In this document: positions 1 to 6,867 of the stretch, piece after piece
Position numbering within the stretch: position 1 is the stretch's first letter
Layout: the number at the start of each line of letters is the position of its first letter
Assembly (NCBI GenBank): GCA_958441075.1
Contig: CAUCBQ010000014.1
Coordinates: 1-20,222, forward strand
DNA: 20,222 bases
Source: an uncultured Clostridiaceae bacterium
GTDB taxonomy: Bacteria > Bacillota > Clostridia > Lachnospirales > Lachnospiraceae
Direction: 5' to 3'
Notes under the pieces: generated by a model
What the model saw: only the letters and a program-made list of their open reading frames with translations
Told to the model about the DNA's origin: nothing
The model's database searches: none
Translations under genes and position numbers: made by a program

Positions 1-69
1 AATTCCTTACTGGCTGTAAGGGATATTAACCATAAATATATTGTAGTAGGAGAATTTAAACAAAAACAG

Positions 70-98
70 TTGACAGTCATAATTAAACCCGATATGAT
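70..98 (+). promoter_or_regulatory. Sigma-A promoter of the amidohydrolase operon
   Basis: A consensus -35 TTGACA (70-75) is followed after exactly 17 bases by a -10 TATGAT (93-98). This predicts a start near 104-105, immediately before the structured leader. Nothing that looks coding is visible in bases 1-69. Confidence 0.85.
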
Positions 99-104
99 AC
101 AAAA

Positions 105-184
105 AAGAGTACGGCAATAGAGGCGCGGATACGATCCACTCTCACGGGACAGTGGAGGCGCTATTGTTTCATGGACGGATTTAT
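105..184 (+). promoter_or_regulatory. Structured 5' leader, candidate riboswitch of unassigned class
   Basis: Just after the predicted start, CAATAG (115-120) pairs with CTATTG (161-166), and CGC (124-126) pairs with GCG (158-160) past a small bulge. Inside, TCCACT (135-140) pairs perfectly with AGTGGA (151-156) around a ten-base loop. An intrinsic terminator follows at 185-219. ATCCACT (134-140) can alternatively pair with 190-197, which is the 5' arm of the terminator with one bulged G. Mutually exclusive pairings of this kind are typical of transcription-attenuating riboswitches. I compared it from memory with lysine, purine, SAM, TPP, FMN, glycine, c-di-GMP, guanidine-I to -III, fluoride and T-box elements and saw no match. 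The ligand is unknown. Confidence 0.55.
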
Positions 185-219
185 GGAGCAGTGGGATACA
201 AAACCGCTGCTCCTTTTTT
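185..219 (+). terminator. Intrinsic terminator in the amidohydrolase leader
   Basis: GGAGCAGTGG (185-194) pairs with CCGCTGCTCC (204-213) as a ten-base-pair stem with one G-U pair and a nine-base loop, followed by six T residues (214-219). It lies between a strong promoter and the first gene, so it must be read through or prevented from forming for the gene to be expressed. That position marks it as an attenuator. Confidence 0.8.
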
Positions 220-302
220 GGGCAGCAGGTGCGCTTATGGGCGGGGAAACGCCAGAAGAGGGTGTGCCTGTTCAAAAGGGCGGATGAAAGGAGAAGAAAG
301 TC

Positions 303-1958
303 ACGAAGCATATTTATTTCAACGGAAAGGTTTATACGGGAAGCCTTCCTCTGGCGGAGGCATTTGCAGATGAAGATGGAAAATTTGTTTTTGCAGGAAC
401 CACGGAGGAAGCCAGGGCTCTGGCAGAGGAGGGTGATCTGCTTACGGATCTTCAGGGACGTTTTGTATGCAGCGGTTTTAATGACAGCCATATGCATCTT
501 TTAGGATATGGAAACAGCCTGTGCTCTGCCCGGCTGGCAGCCCATACAGAGAGTCTTGCTGATGTGCTTCAGTGCCTGAAGGATTTTTACAGGGAGAGTC
601 CCTGTGCGGAGGGAGAATGGCTTATGGGCCGTGGTTGGAACCAGGATTATTTTACAGATACAGACCGGATGCCGAACCGTCATGATCTGGATCAGGTATC
701 AGAGGATGTTCCTGTCTGCGCCGTCCGGGCCTGCGGTCACTGTCTGGTTGTAAATACGAAGGCCTTAAAGCTTCTTGGAATTACAGAGAATACGCCTCAG
801 CCGGAGGGCGGATGCATCGGTATGGACGAGGAGGGGCCGGACGGCCGCTTTTTTGACAACGCCATGGATCTGGTGTACCATGCAGTGCCTGCGCCGGACA
901 GGGAAGGGATTAAAAACAGAATCCGTCTGGCCTGTAAGGCGTTAAATTCCTATGGCGTTACCAGCTGCCAGACCGACGATTACTGTATGTATCGGGACGT
1001 GCCCTGGCAGACGGTGAACAAGGCCTACAGAGAACTGGAGGAGGCAGGTGAGCTGACCGTCCGCGTTTATGAGCAGTGCAATTTTACAGAGTCTTCAGAG
1101 CTTAGGGCCTTTGTGGAGGCGGGAAATGTGACAGGAGCCGGTACAGAGCTGTTTAAGATTGGCCCTCTTAAGATGCTGGGAGACGGAGCTTTGGGAGCAA
1201 GAACGGCTTACCTGAGCCGTCCCTATGCAGATGAGCCGTCCACCTGTGGGATTTCCGTATTTTCACAGGAAATCTTTGATGAGATGATCGGCTATGCCAA
1301 TGCGCATGGTATGCAGGCTGCCGTTCACGCCATCGGAGACGCTTGTCTGGACCGGGTGCTTAATGCTTATGAAAAGGCTTTAAAAGAGTATCCGGGAAAG
1401 GATCACCGGCATGGTATTGTTCACTGCCAGATTACCCGTCCGGACCAGCTGGAACGGATTGCCCGTCTGAAGCTTCATGTGTATGCCCAGAGCATTTTTC
1501 TGGATTACGATAACCATATCGTAAAGGAGCGTGTGGGAGAGGAGCTGGCGTCCACCAGCTACAGCTGGAAAACGCTTATGAAACAGGGAGTTTCCGTCAG
1601 CAACGGCACAGACTGTCCGGTAGAGCTGCCCGATGCTCTGGCTTCCATGGAGTGCGCCATAACCCGTACCTCCATAAAGGATCACGCAGATCCCTATCTG
1701 CCCCGGGAGGCTTTTACGGTGCAGGAGGCGCTTGACAGTTATACAATCCGGGGTGCAGAGGGAAGCTTTGAGGAGAAAATAAAGGGACAGATCTGTCCCG
1801 GAATGCTGGCAGACTTTGTGATTCTGGATCAGTCGCCCTTTGAGACGGCTCAGGAACAGATCCATGAGATCACGGTTTATGCCGCTTATCTGGGCGGAAG
1901 AAAGGTATTTGATAAATATGGAAATGACAAAAAAAGAACTGGCTTTAAAACTCATTGA
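303..1958 (+). CDS. Amidohydrolase family 3 protein (YtcJ-like), apparent ACG start
   Basis: A metal-dependent hydrolase of the amidohydrolase superfamily (Amidohydro_3, YtcJ-like), about 551 residues. Its substrate cannot be told from sequence. The N-terminal metal motif is His63-Met-His65 in NDSHMH; VHAIGD carries His342 and SNGTDCP carries Asp437. The C-terminal ADFVILD segment is typical of the family. The nearest ATG (492) falls inside the HMH motif and would remove an N-terminal metal ligand, so it is not credible. The frame opens after a stop at 285-287 and reads T-KHIYFNGKVYTG, which matches the family N-terminus. AGGAG (289-293) sits nine bases before ACG (303-305). I therefore place the start at ACG; a single change from ATG, real or a sequencing error, is the simplest explanation. 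The 3' end overlaps nth. The substrate remains open (N-acyl compounds, cyclic amides or other). Confidence 0.85.
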   Translation, partial: TKHIYFNGKVYTGSLPLAEAFADEDGKFVFAGTTEEARALAEEGDLLTDLQGRFVCSGFNDSHMHLLGYGNSLCSARLAAHTESLADVLQCLKDFYRESPCAEGEWLMGRGWNQDYFTDTDRMPNRHDLDQVSEDVPVCAVRACGHCLVVNTKALKLLGITENTPQPEGGCIGMDEEGPDGRFFDNAMDLVYHAVPAPDREGIKNRIRLACKALNSYGVTSCQTDDYCMYRDVPWQTVNKAYRELEEAGELTVRVYEQCNFTESSELRAFVEAGNVTGAGTELFKIGPLKMLGDGALGARTAYLSRPYADEPSTCGISVFSQEIFDEMIGYANAHGMQAAVHAIGDACLDRVLNAYEKALKEYPGKDHRHGIVHCQITRPDQLERIARLKLHVYAQSIFLDYDNHIVKERVGEELASTSYSWKTLMKQGVSVSNGTDCPVELPDALASMECAITRTSIKDHADPYLPREAFTVQEALDSYTIRGAEGSFEEKIKGQICPGMLADFVILDQSPFETAQEQIHEITVYAAYLGGRKVFDKYGNDKKRTGFKTH

Positions 1959-2559
1959 GCGTTTGAAAGAGGCCTATCCGGAAGCGGCCTGTACTCTGGA
2001 TTACAATCAGGCATGGAAGCTTCTGGTGGGAGTCCGTCTGGCAGCCCAGTGTACGGATGAGCGGGTCAATCTTGTAACGGAAAAGCTGTATAAAAAGTAT
2101 CCGGATGTGGATGCTCTGGCAGCCGCTTCGCCGGAGGAGATTGAAGAAATTGTAAGACCCTGCGGTCTGGGACGGAGCAAGGCCAGGGACATAAGCGCCT
2201 GTATGCGGATTTTAAAAGAAAAATATAATGGACAGGTGCCGGATCAATTTGATGATTTGTTAAAGCTTCCGGGAGTAGGACGGAAAAGTGCCAATCTGAT
2301 TATGGGGGATGTGTTTGGAAAGCCTGCCATTGTGACAGATACCCATTGTATCCGTCTGGTAAACCGTATGGGTCTGGTGGACGGCATAAAAGATCCTAAA
2401 AAAGTGGAGATGGCCCTCTGGAAGCTGATTCCTCCGGAGGAAGGCAGTGATTTCTGCCATCGTCTGGTTTTTCACGGAAGAGCGGTCTGCAGTGCAAGAA
2501 AAAAGCCGGACTGTGAGCACTGCTGTGTGTCTGATCTGTGCGCCGGAAAGGTATTCTGA
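1918..2559 (+). CDS. nth: Endonuclease III, base-excision DNA glycosylase/AP lyase
   Basis: Removes oxidised pyrimidines from DNA and nicks the resulting abasic site. It is 213 residues, close to the usual 211-220. The helix-hairpin-helix LPGVGRKSAN contains the catalytic Lys123, and the catalytic Asp141 is in TDTH. The C-terminal four-cysteine [4Fe-4S] loop is present, but the first two cysteines are separated by seven residues (CSARKKPDC) instead of the canonical six; the remaining spacings, two and five, are normal. The gene starts inside the end of the amidohydrolase gene, which implies cotranscription. ATG 1918 is favoured because an AAAGG element lies about 12 bases upstream; ATG 1924 is an alternative giving MTKKELALK. 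Confidence 0.95.
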   Translation: MEMTKKELALKLIERLKEAYPEAACTLDYNQAWKLLVGVRLAAQCTDERVNLVTEKLYKKYPDVDALAAASPEEIEEIVRPCGLGRSKARDISACMRILKEKYNGQVPDQFDDLLKLPGVGRKSANLIMGDVFGKPAIVTDTHCIRLVNRMGLVDGIKDPKKVEMALWKLIPPEEGSDFCHRLVFHGRAVCSARKKPDCEHCCVSDLCAGKVF

Positions 2560-2627
2560 ACAGAAATAGTGAAAGCTTTTTCCCTGTCTGCATATAGTTT
2601 TACAAAAAGCAAAGAGGGCAGAAAACG

Positions 2628-3788
2628 GTGGGAGACGAATGGATCTATGTGGTAAAAGAGAGGGATACGGTGGATGGTATAGCTCAAAAAAACGGACTAT
2701 CAGTTGAAGAGCTGATCTGGGCCAACCAGCTGGAGTATCCCTACCGCCTGGCTGTGGGTCAGGCGCTCTATGTGGGAGCAGAAGGCAGTATACAGGCCGG
2801 AGGCTCCCTTCTTTATTCTTTTGGATATGCTTATCCCTTTATTGACAGAAATACATTGGGTGAAACCCTGCCATATCTTACAGATATTTACATTTTTTCT
2901 TATGGGTTTACGGCAAAGGGAGATCTGATTCCTCCGCAGACGGAGGATACGCCTGTCATCGAAACCGCCAGAGAGGCAGGTGTCCGCCCGGTGTTGGTGC
3001 TTACGCCGCTGGGAGCGGACGGGAGGTTTAATAACCGGCTGATTACAGAGCTTTTTGCAGATAACCGTGCAGTACGCCGTCTGATCTGGCAGCTGGCGGC
3101 TGTAATGGAGGAGAAAGGGTATGAAGGGCTGGACATTGACTTTGAATATGTGCCTGCCGGGGATGGAAAGAAGCTTGAAGAATTTATCCGCAGCTGTGTC
3201 CGTGTGTTCGGGACTTTTGGGATTTCTGTCAGTGCGGCTCTGGCGCCTAAAACCTCTGATGACCAGCCGGGGCTTCTTTACGAAGGTATTGATTACCGGG
3301 CGATCGGAGAAGCAGCAGACCGGGTTATGCTTATGGCCTATGAATGGGGGTATTCCCAGGGGCCTCCCATGGCGGTAGCACCGATTCATATGGTTCGGCG
3401 GGTAACAGATTATGCCCTCAGCCGGATTCCGGCAGAAAAGATCAGTCTGGGAATCCCCAATTATGGGTATGACTGGCCTCTTCCCTATGAGCGGGGCCGC
3501 ACCCGGGCAGTTACATTAAACAGCCGTCAGGCCATACAGCTTGCCATTGACCACGGATCTGTGATTTACTTTGATGAGCTGTCAAAATCCCCTTATTTTC
3601 ACTACTGGCAGTACGGTATCCGCCATGAGGTATGGTTTGAGGATGTGCGCAGCCTGAAAGCCAAATTTGAACTTATAAAGGAGAAAAAGCTGACCGGTGC
3701 AGGATTCTGGCAGCTCATGTATTTTTACCGCCCCGGATGGCTTCTTCTTGTACAAATGTTTGAGCTTGCAAAGGAAAATTTCATATAG
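2628..3788 (+). CDS. LysM-GH18 glycoside hydrolase, spore cortex hydrolase (SleL/YaaH) type
   Basis: A 386-residue protein with one N-terminal LysM peptidoglycan-binding domain (about residues 6-50, starting YVVKERDTVDGIA) and a glycosyl hydrolase family 18 domain. The catalytic motif is GLDIDFE with Asp169, Asp171 and the acid Glu173, so the active site is intact. LMAYEWGYS and IPNYGYDW are typical of the YaaH/SleL subgroup, whose Bacillus members are N-acetylglucosaminidases acting on cortex fragments during germination and usually carry two LysM domains; this one has only one. No signal peptide is visible, as is common for spore-coat-associated members. The start is GTG, preceded by AGAGGG at 2613-2618. 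A role in spore cortex or peptidoglycan turnover is family knowledge, not shown here. Confidence 0.88.
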   Translation: MGDEWIYVVKERDTVDGIAQKNGLSVEELIWANQLEYPYRLAVGQALYVGAEGSIQAGGSLLYSFGYAYPFIDRNTLGETLPYLTDIYIFSYGFTAKGDLIPPQTEDTPVIETAREAGVRPVLVLTPLGADGRFNNRLITELFADNRAVRRLIWQLAAVMEEKGYEGLDIDFEYVPAGDGKKLEEFIRSCVRVFGTFGISVSAALAPKTSDDQPGLLYEGIDYRAIGEAADRVMLMAYEWGYSQGPPMAVAPIHMVRRVTDYALSRIPAEKISLGIPNYGYDWPLPYERGRTRAVTLNSRQAIQLAIDHGSVIYFDELSKSPYFHYWQYGIRHEVWFEDVRSLKAKFELIKEKKLTGAGFWQLMYFYRPGWLLLVQMFELAKENFI

Positions 3789-3794
3789 TATACT
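3766..3794 (+). promoter_or_regulatory. Probable sigma-A promoter for the ddh operon
   Basis: TTGCAA (3766-3771), 17 bases, TATACT (3789-3794). It begins inside the last codons of the LysM-GH18 gene and predicts a start near 3801, 60 bases before ddh. Confidence 0.6.
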
Positions 3795-3803
3795 TTTTAC
3801 AGC

Positions 3804-3830
3804 GGCCGGAAAGGATGTATTCTTCCGGCC
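3804..3830 (+). other. Perfect 8-bp hairpin between the GH18 gene and ddh
   Basis: GGCCGGAA (3804-3811) and TTCCGGCC (3823-3830) form a perfect GC-rich stem around an 11-base loop. There is no T-run on either side, so a standard intrinsic terminator is unlikely. If the promoter at 3766-3794 is used, the hairpin lies at the very 5' end of the ddh mRNA, where it could protect the message. Confidence 0.5.
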
Positions 3831-3860
3831 ACAGACCCTAAGAGAAAGGAAGACAAAATT

Positions 3861-4847
3861 ATGAGCATCAGAATCGGAATCCTTGGATACGGAAATCTGG
3901 GAAAGGGAGTGGAATGTGCCGTTAAGCACAATCCGGATATGGAACTGAAGGCGGTATTTACCCGGAGAGATCCATCTGCCCTTTCTCTTCTGACAGAGGG
4001 AGTAAGCGTATATTCGGTAAATGACATTCTCGCCATGAGAGATGAGATTGATGTAATGATCATCTGCGGAGGCAGCGCTACGGATCTTCCAGAGCAGACG
4101 CCGGAAATGGCAAAATATTTTAATGTAATCGACAGCTTTGATACCCATGCAAAAATTCCGGAGCATTTTGAAGCAGTAGACCGGAGTGCTTCAGAAAGCG
4201 GTCATGTGGCGGTGATTTCTGTGGGCTGGGACCCCGGCATGTTTTCATTAAACCGTCTTTATGCGGATGCAGTCCTTCCGGGCGGAAAGGATTATACATT
4301 TTGGGGCAGAGGCGTAAGTCAGGGACATTCTGACGCTATCCGTCGGATTCCCGGCGTTAAGGATGCGAGACAGTATACCATTCCGGTAGAAAGCGCACTG
4401 GAGGCTGTGCGAAGCGGCAGCCAGCCGGAGCTTACCACGCGGCAGAAGCATACCAGAGAGTGTTTTGTAGTGGCAGAAGAGGGGGCCGATCAGGAGGCGA
4501 TCCGGGAAGCCATTGTCACCATGCCAAATTATTTTGCCGATTATGACACTACGGTGCATTTTATCAGCCAGGAAGAGCTTTTAAGAGACCATGCAGGAAT
4601 CCCACACGGAGGCTTTGTGATCCGTACAGGAACCACTGGTATGAAGGATGAACATTCCCATGTGATTGAGTACAGCTTAAAGCTGGATTCCAATCCTGAG
4701 TTTACAGCCTCTGTTCTTGCGGCTTATGCCAGAGCAGCTTACCGTATGAATAAAGAGGGAGCAAAGGGCTGCAAGACGGTATTTGATATTGCTCCGGCCT
4801 ATTTAAGCCCTCAGGATGGGGCTTATCTGAGAAAGCATATGCTGTAG
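3861..4847 (+). CDS. ddh: meso-Diaminopimelate D-dehydrogenase
   Basis: An NADPH-dependent enzyme that makes meso-diaminopimelate from tetrahydrodipicolinate and ammonia in one step, bypassing the succinylase, acetylase and aminotransferase branches of lysine and peptidoglycan-precursor synthesis. It is 328 residues, the usual family length. The N-terminal Rossmann motif is GILGYGNLGKG (about residues 6-16). Family segments include CGGSATDLPEQTP, SVGWDPGMFS, the FWGRGVSQGHSDA substrate loop and the IPHGGFVIRTG region. AAAGGAAG precedes the ATG at good distance. The stop codon (TAG 4845-4847) runs straight into the AGGAGG of the next gene ten bases on, so ddh is the first gene of an operon with the molybdoenzyme. 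That pairing is unusual; no other lysine-pathway gene is in the window. Confidence 0.95.
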   Translation: MSIRIGILGYGNLGKGVECAVKHNPDMELKAVFTRRDPSALSLLTEGVSVYSVNDILAMRDEIDVMIICGGSATDLPEQTPEMAKYFNVIDSFDTHAKIPEHFEAVDRSASESGHVAVISVGWDPGMFSLNRLYADAVLPGGKDYTFWGRGVSQGHSDAIRRIPGVKDARQYTIPVESALEAVRSGSQPELTTRQKHTRECFVVAEEGADQEAIREAIVTMPNYFADYDTTVHFISQEELLRDHAGIPHGGFVIRTGTTGMKDEHSHVIEYSLKLDSNPEFTASVLAAYARAAYRMNKEGAKGCKTVFDIAPAYLSPQDGAYLRKHML

Positions 4848-4857
4848 GAGGTATGAT

Positions 4858-6867
4858 ATGACCGATATCCGAAAAACCACCTGCCCTTACGACTGTCCGG
4901 CCTCCTGCGGTCTTTTGGCAGAAATAGAGGAGGGGCGGGTGGTACGGGTGACCGGAGATCCAAACCATCCGGCTACAAAGGGACTGATCTGCCGGAAAAT
5001 GCAGCAGTATCAACTGTCTGTAAACAGCCCGGACCGGATTCTTTTTCCTATGAGGCGTACTGGAAATAAGGGAGAAGGGAAGTTTGAACCTATTACATGG
5101 GAAGAAGCGGTGAGAGAGATAGCAGAGCGTTTTAAGCAGATTATAAAGGAAAACGGCCCTTCGGCTATTCTTCCTGCCTACTATTCCGGCACTATGGGTG
5201 TGATCCAGAGAAAGTGCGGGGACGCCTTTTTTAACCGTCTGGGAGCCCGCTCCCTTATCCTGAGCCTCTGCGCCAATGCAAAAGGAATGGGATATACCTC
5301 TGTTATGGGACAGACTCCCTGTCTGGAGCCGGAGGAGCTAAGAAGCAGTGACCTGATTTTGGTGTGGAGCAGTAATGTAAAGGCCACACGGCTTCATGTG
5401 ATGCCTGTTTTAAAGGAAGCAAGGGATGCTAAAAAAAGAGTGATCCTGATTGAAGCCTGTTCCAGAGAAATGCAGCCCTACTGTGATGAAACCATTTTAA
5501 TCCGTCCCGGGACAGATGGCGCTTTAGCCCTTGCCATGATGCAGGTGTTAGAGGAACAGGGGCTTGCAGACAGAGAATTTTTAAGGGAACGGTGCGAGGG
5601 ATATGAGGAATTTTTGCCGGTTGTGAGAAAAAGTACCCCCAAATGGGCCGAAGAAATTACAGGCGTACCTGCTGAGACAATCCGCAGACTGGCTCTTGCC
5701 TTTGGACAGGCCAAGGCTCCCGCAATCCTGTTGGGAAGCGGTTTTTCCAGATATGGAAACGGCGGTATGACCTCCCGGCTGATTACGATTTTATCTGCAT
5801 TTACAGGAGCCTGGGGAAAACCGGGCGGAGGTATCTGTGCGGCAGAGCACAATGGCGGCCCCTTTGTGGATGCAAAGCGCGTCACAAGGCCGGATTTCAG
5901 GGCAGCTGCGGGGCCTGCTGTGAACATCAACTGTCTGGGATCGGCTCTTACTGCAGAGGGAGAGGATGCGGTAAAGGCATTCTTTGTCTATGGAGGAAAT
6001 CCGGTGGCTTCTGTATGCAATCAGAAAGATATTCTGAGGGGACTCTTGCGGGAGGATTTATTTACAGTGGTACATGAGCGCTTTCTCACAGACACGGCTC
6101 TCTATGCGGATATCCTGCTCCCTGCCGTCTTTTCCGTAGAGCAGACAGACTGTTTCAGGGCTTATGGTTACCGGACCTTCAGCGTGGCAAAAAAGCTTAC
6201 AGAGCCTCAGGGGGAGTGCAGGAGCAACTGGGAGCTGTTCCGGCTGCTGGCAGAGGCTATGGGCTTTGAGGAACCCTTCTTTAAGCGTACCGAAGAAGAG
6301 ATGTTAGAGGAACTTTTGAGCCACCCTGAGGAGGGACTTTTGGAGCTTACAAAAGAGCAGTGGAAGGCTTTGAGGGAAAATGGAGCAGTCCGCCAGCCCT
6401 TTGGTGATCATGGTCATTTTAAAACCCCATCCGGAAAGCTGAGAATTGTGAATCCGCAGGAAAATGACCCTGTGCCCTGCTATACGGAGCCTTACGGCGG
6501 AGATTTCCCCTTAAACCTGATCAGTATACCGGACTGCAGTACCTTAAATTCTATTTTTCTGGAACGCAGGGACCTGGTGGAAAAACGGGGGCCGGCGGCT
6601 CTGTTGCTTCATCCTCTGGATGCGGCGGAGCGTGGAATCAGGGAAGGCGACAGTGTTACTGCATGGAATGATCTGGCGCAGGTAGATTTTCAGGCAGTGA
6701 TTACAGGTCAGATCGCAAAAGGGACGGCCGCTGTTTCAGGTATTTACAGTCAGTCTCAAACCGGCGCCAGGTTTTTATTTAATGCTCTGAACCATGAGAG
6801 AGTCTCCGATATGGAGGCGACTACACTGAATGATAACAGGATTGATGTGAGAAGGAGGAGGGCGTGA
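4858..6867 (+). CDS. Molybdopterin oxidoreductase, bis-MGD/DMSO-reductase family, substrate unknown
   Basis: A 669-residue, soluble, single-chain member of the bis-molybdopterin-guanine-dinucleotide (DMSO reductase) superfamily, similar in layout to YoaE-type proteins. The N-terminal [4Fe-4S] ligands are Cys9, Cys13, Cys17 and Cys45 (CPYDCPASC, then GLICRK), with the C-X3-C-X3-C spacing seen in this subgroup. The central catalytic domain follows. LCANAKGMG places Cys138 where the metal-ligating residue is often found, so a cysteine ligand to Mo or W is possible but unproven. GSGFSRYGNGG and AFFVYGGNPVAS are typical cofactor-binding segments. The C-terminal molydopterin-binding domain runs from about residue 560 (FPLNLISIPDC) to the end. 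There is no Tat signal, which suggests a cytoplasmic enzyme. ATG 4858 follows AGGAGG. It overlaps the DUF1576 gene by four bases. Confidence 0.9.
   Translation: MTDIRKTTCPYDCPASCGLLAEIEEGRVVRVTGDPNHPATKGLICRKMQQYQLSVNSPDRILFPMRRTGNKGEGKFEPITWEEAVREIAERFKQIIKENGPSAILPAYYSGTMGVIQRKCGDAFFNRLGARSLILSLCANAKGMGYTSVMGQTPCLEPEELRSSDLILVWSSNVKATRLHVMPVLKEARDAKKRVILIEACSREMQPYCDETILIRPGTDGALALAMMQVLEEQGLADREFLRERCEGYEEFLPVVRKSTPKWAEEITGVPAETIRRLALAFGQAKAPAILLGSGFSRYGNGGMTSRLITILSAFTGAWGKPGGGICAAEHNGGPFVDAKRVTRPDFRAAAGPAVNINCLGSALTAEGEDAVKAFFVYGGNPVASVCNQKDILRGLLREDLFTVVHERFLTDTALYADILLPAVFSVEQTDCFRAYGYRTFSVAKKLTEPQGECRSNWELFRLLAEAMGFEEPFFKRTEEEMLEELLSHPEEGLLELTKEQWKALRENGAVRQPFGDHGHFKTPSGKLRIVNPQENDPVPCYTEPYGGDFPLNLISIPDCSTLNSIFLERRDLVEKRGPAALLLHPLDAAERGIREGDSVTAWNDLAQVDFQAVITGQIAKGTAAVSGIYSQSQTGARFLFNALNHERVSDMEATTLNDNRIDVRRRRA

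Noticed and set aside
105..219. Lysine riboswitch or T-box for the first leader
   Set aside because: AGAGGCGC recalls the lysine element, but the aptamer is about 65 bases instead of about 180 and lacks the rest of the core. No T-box sequence (AGGGTGGNACCGCG) is present.
152..504. Two overlapping reading frames (73 and 91 codons) at the 5' end of the first gene
   Set aside because: They run through the terminator hairpin and the frame of the amidohydrolase N-terminus, have no ribosome site and show no family resemblance.
1380..1955. A 191-codon minus-strand frame inside the amidohydrolase gene
   Set aside because: It is antisense to a clear enzyme domain and resembles no family; a codon-bias shadow.
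2560..2627. Sigma-E promoter for the LysM-GH18 gene
   Set aside because: CATATAGT near 2590 fits a sigma-E -10, but no matching -35 lies at the required distance, and nth is close enough for read-through.
2700..3389. A 229-codon minus-strand frame inside the GH18 gene
   Set aside because: Composition is random-like (many Cys, His, Arg) and it is fully antisense to a conserved catalytic domain.
3804..3830. Intrinsic terminator between the GH18 gene and ddh
   Set aside because: The stem is perfect but no T-run follows on either strand.
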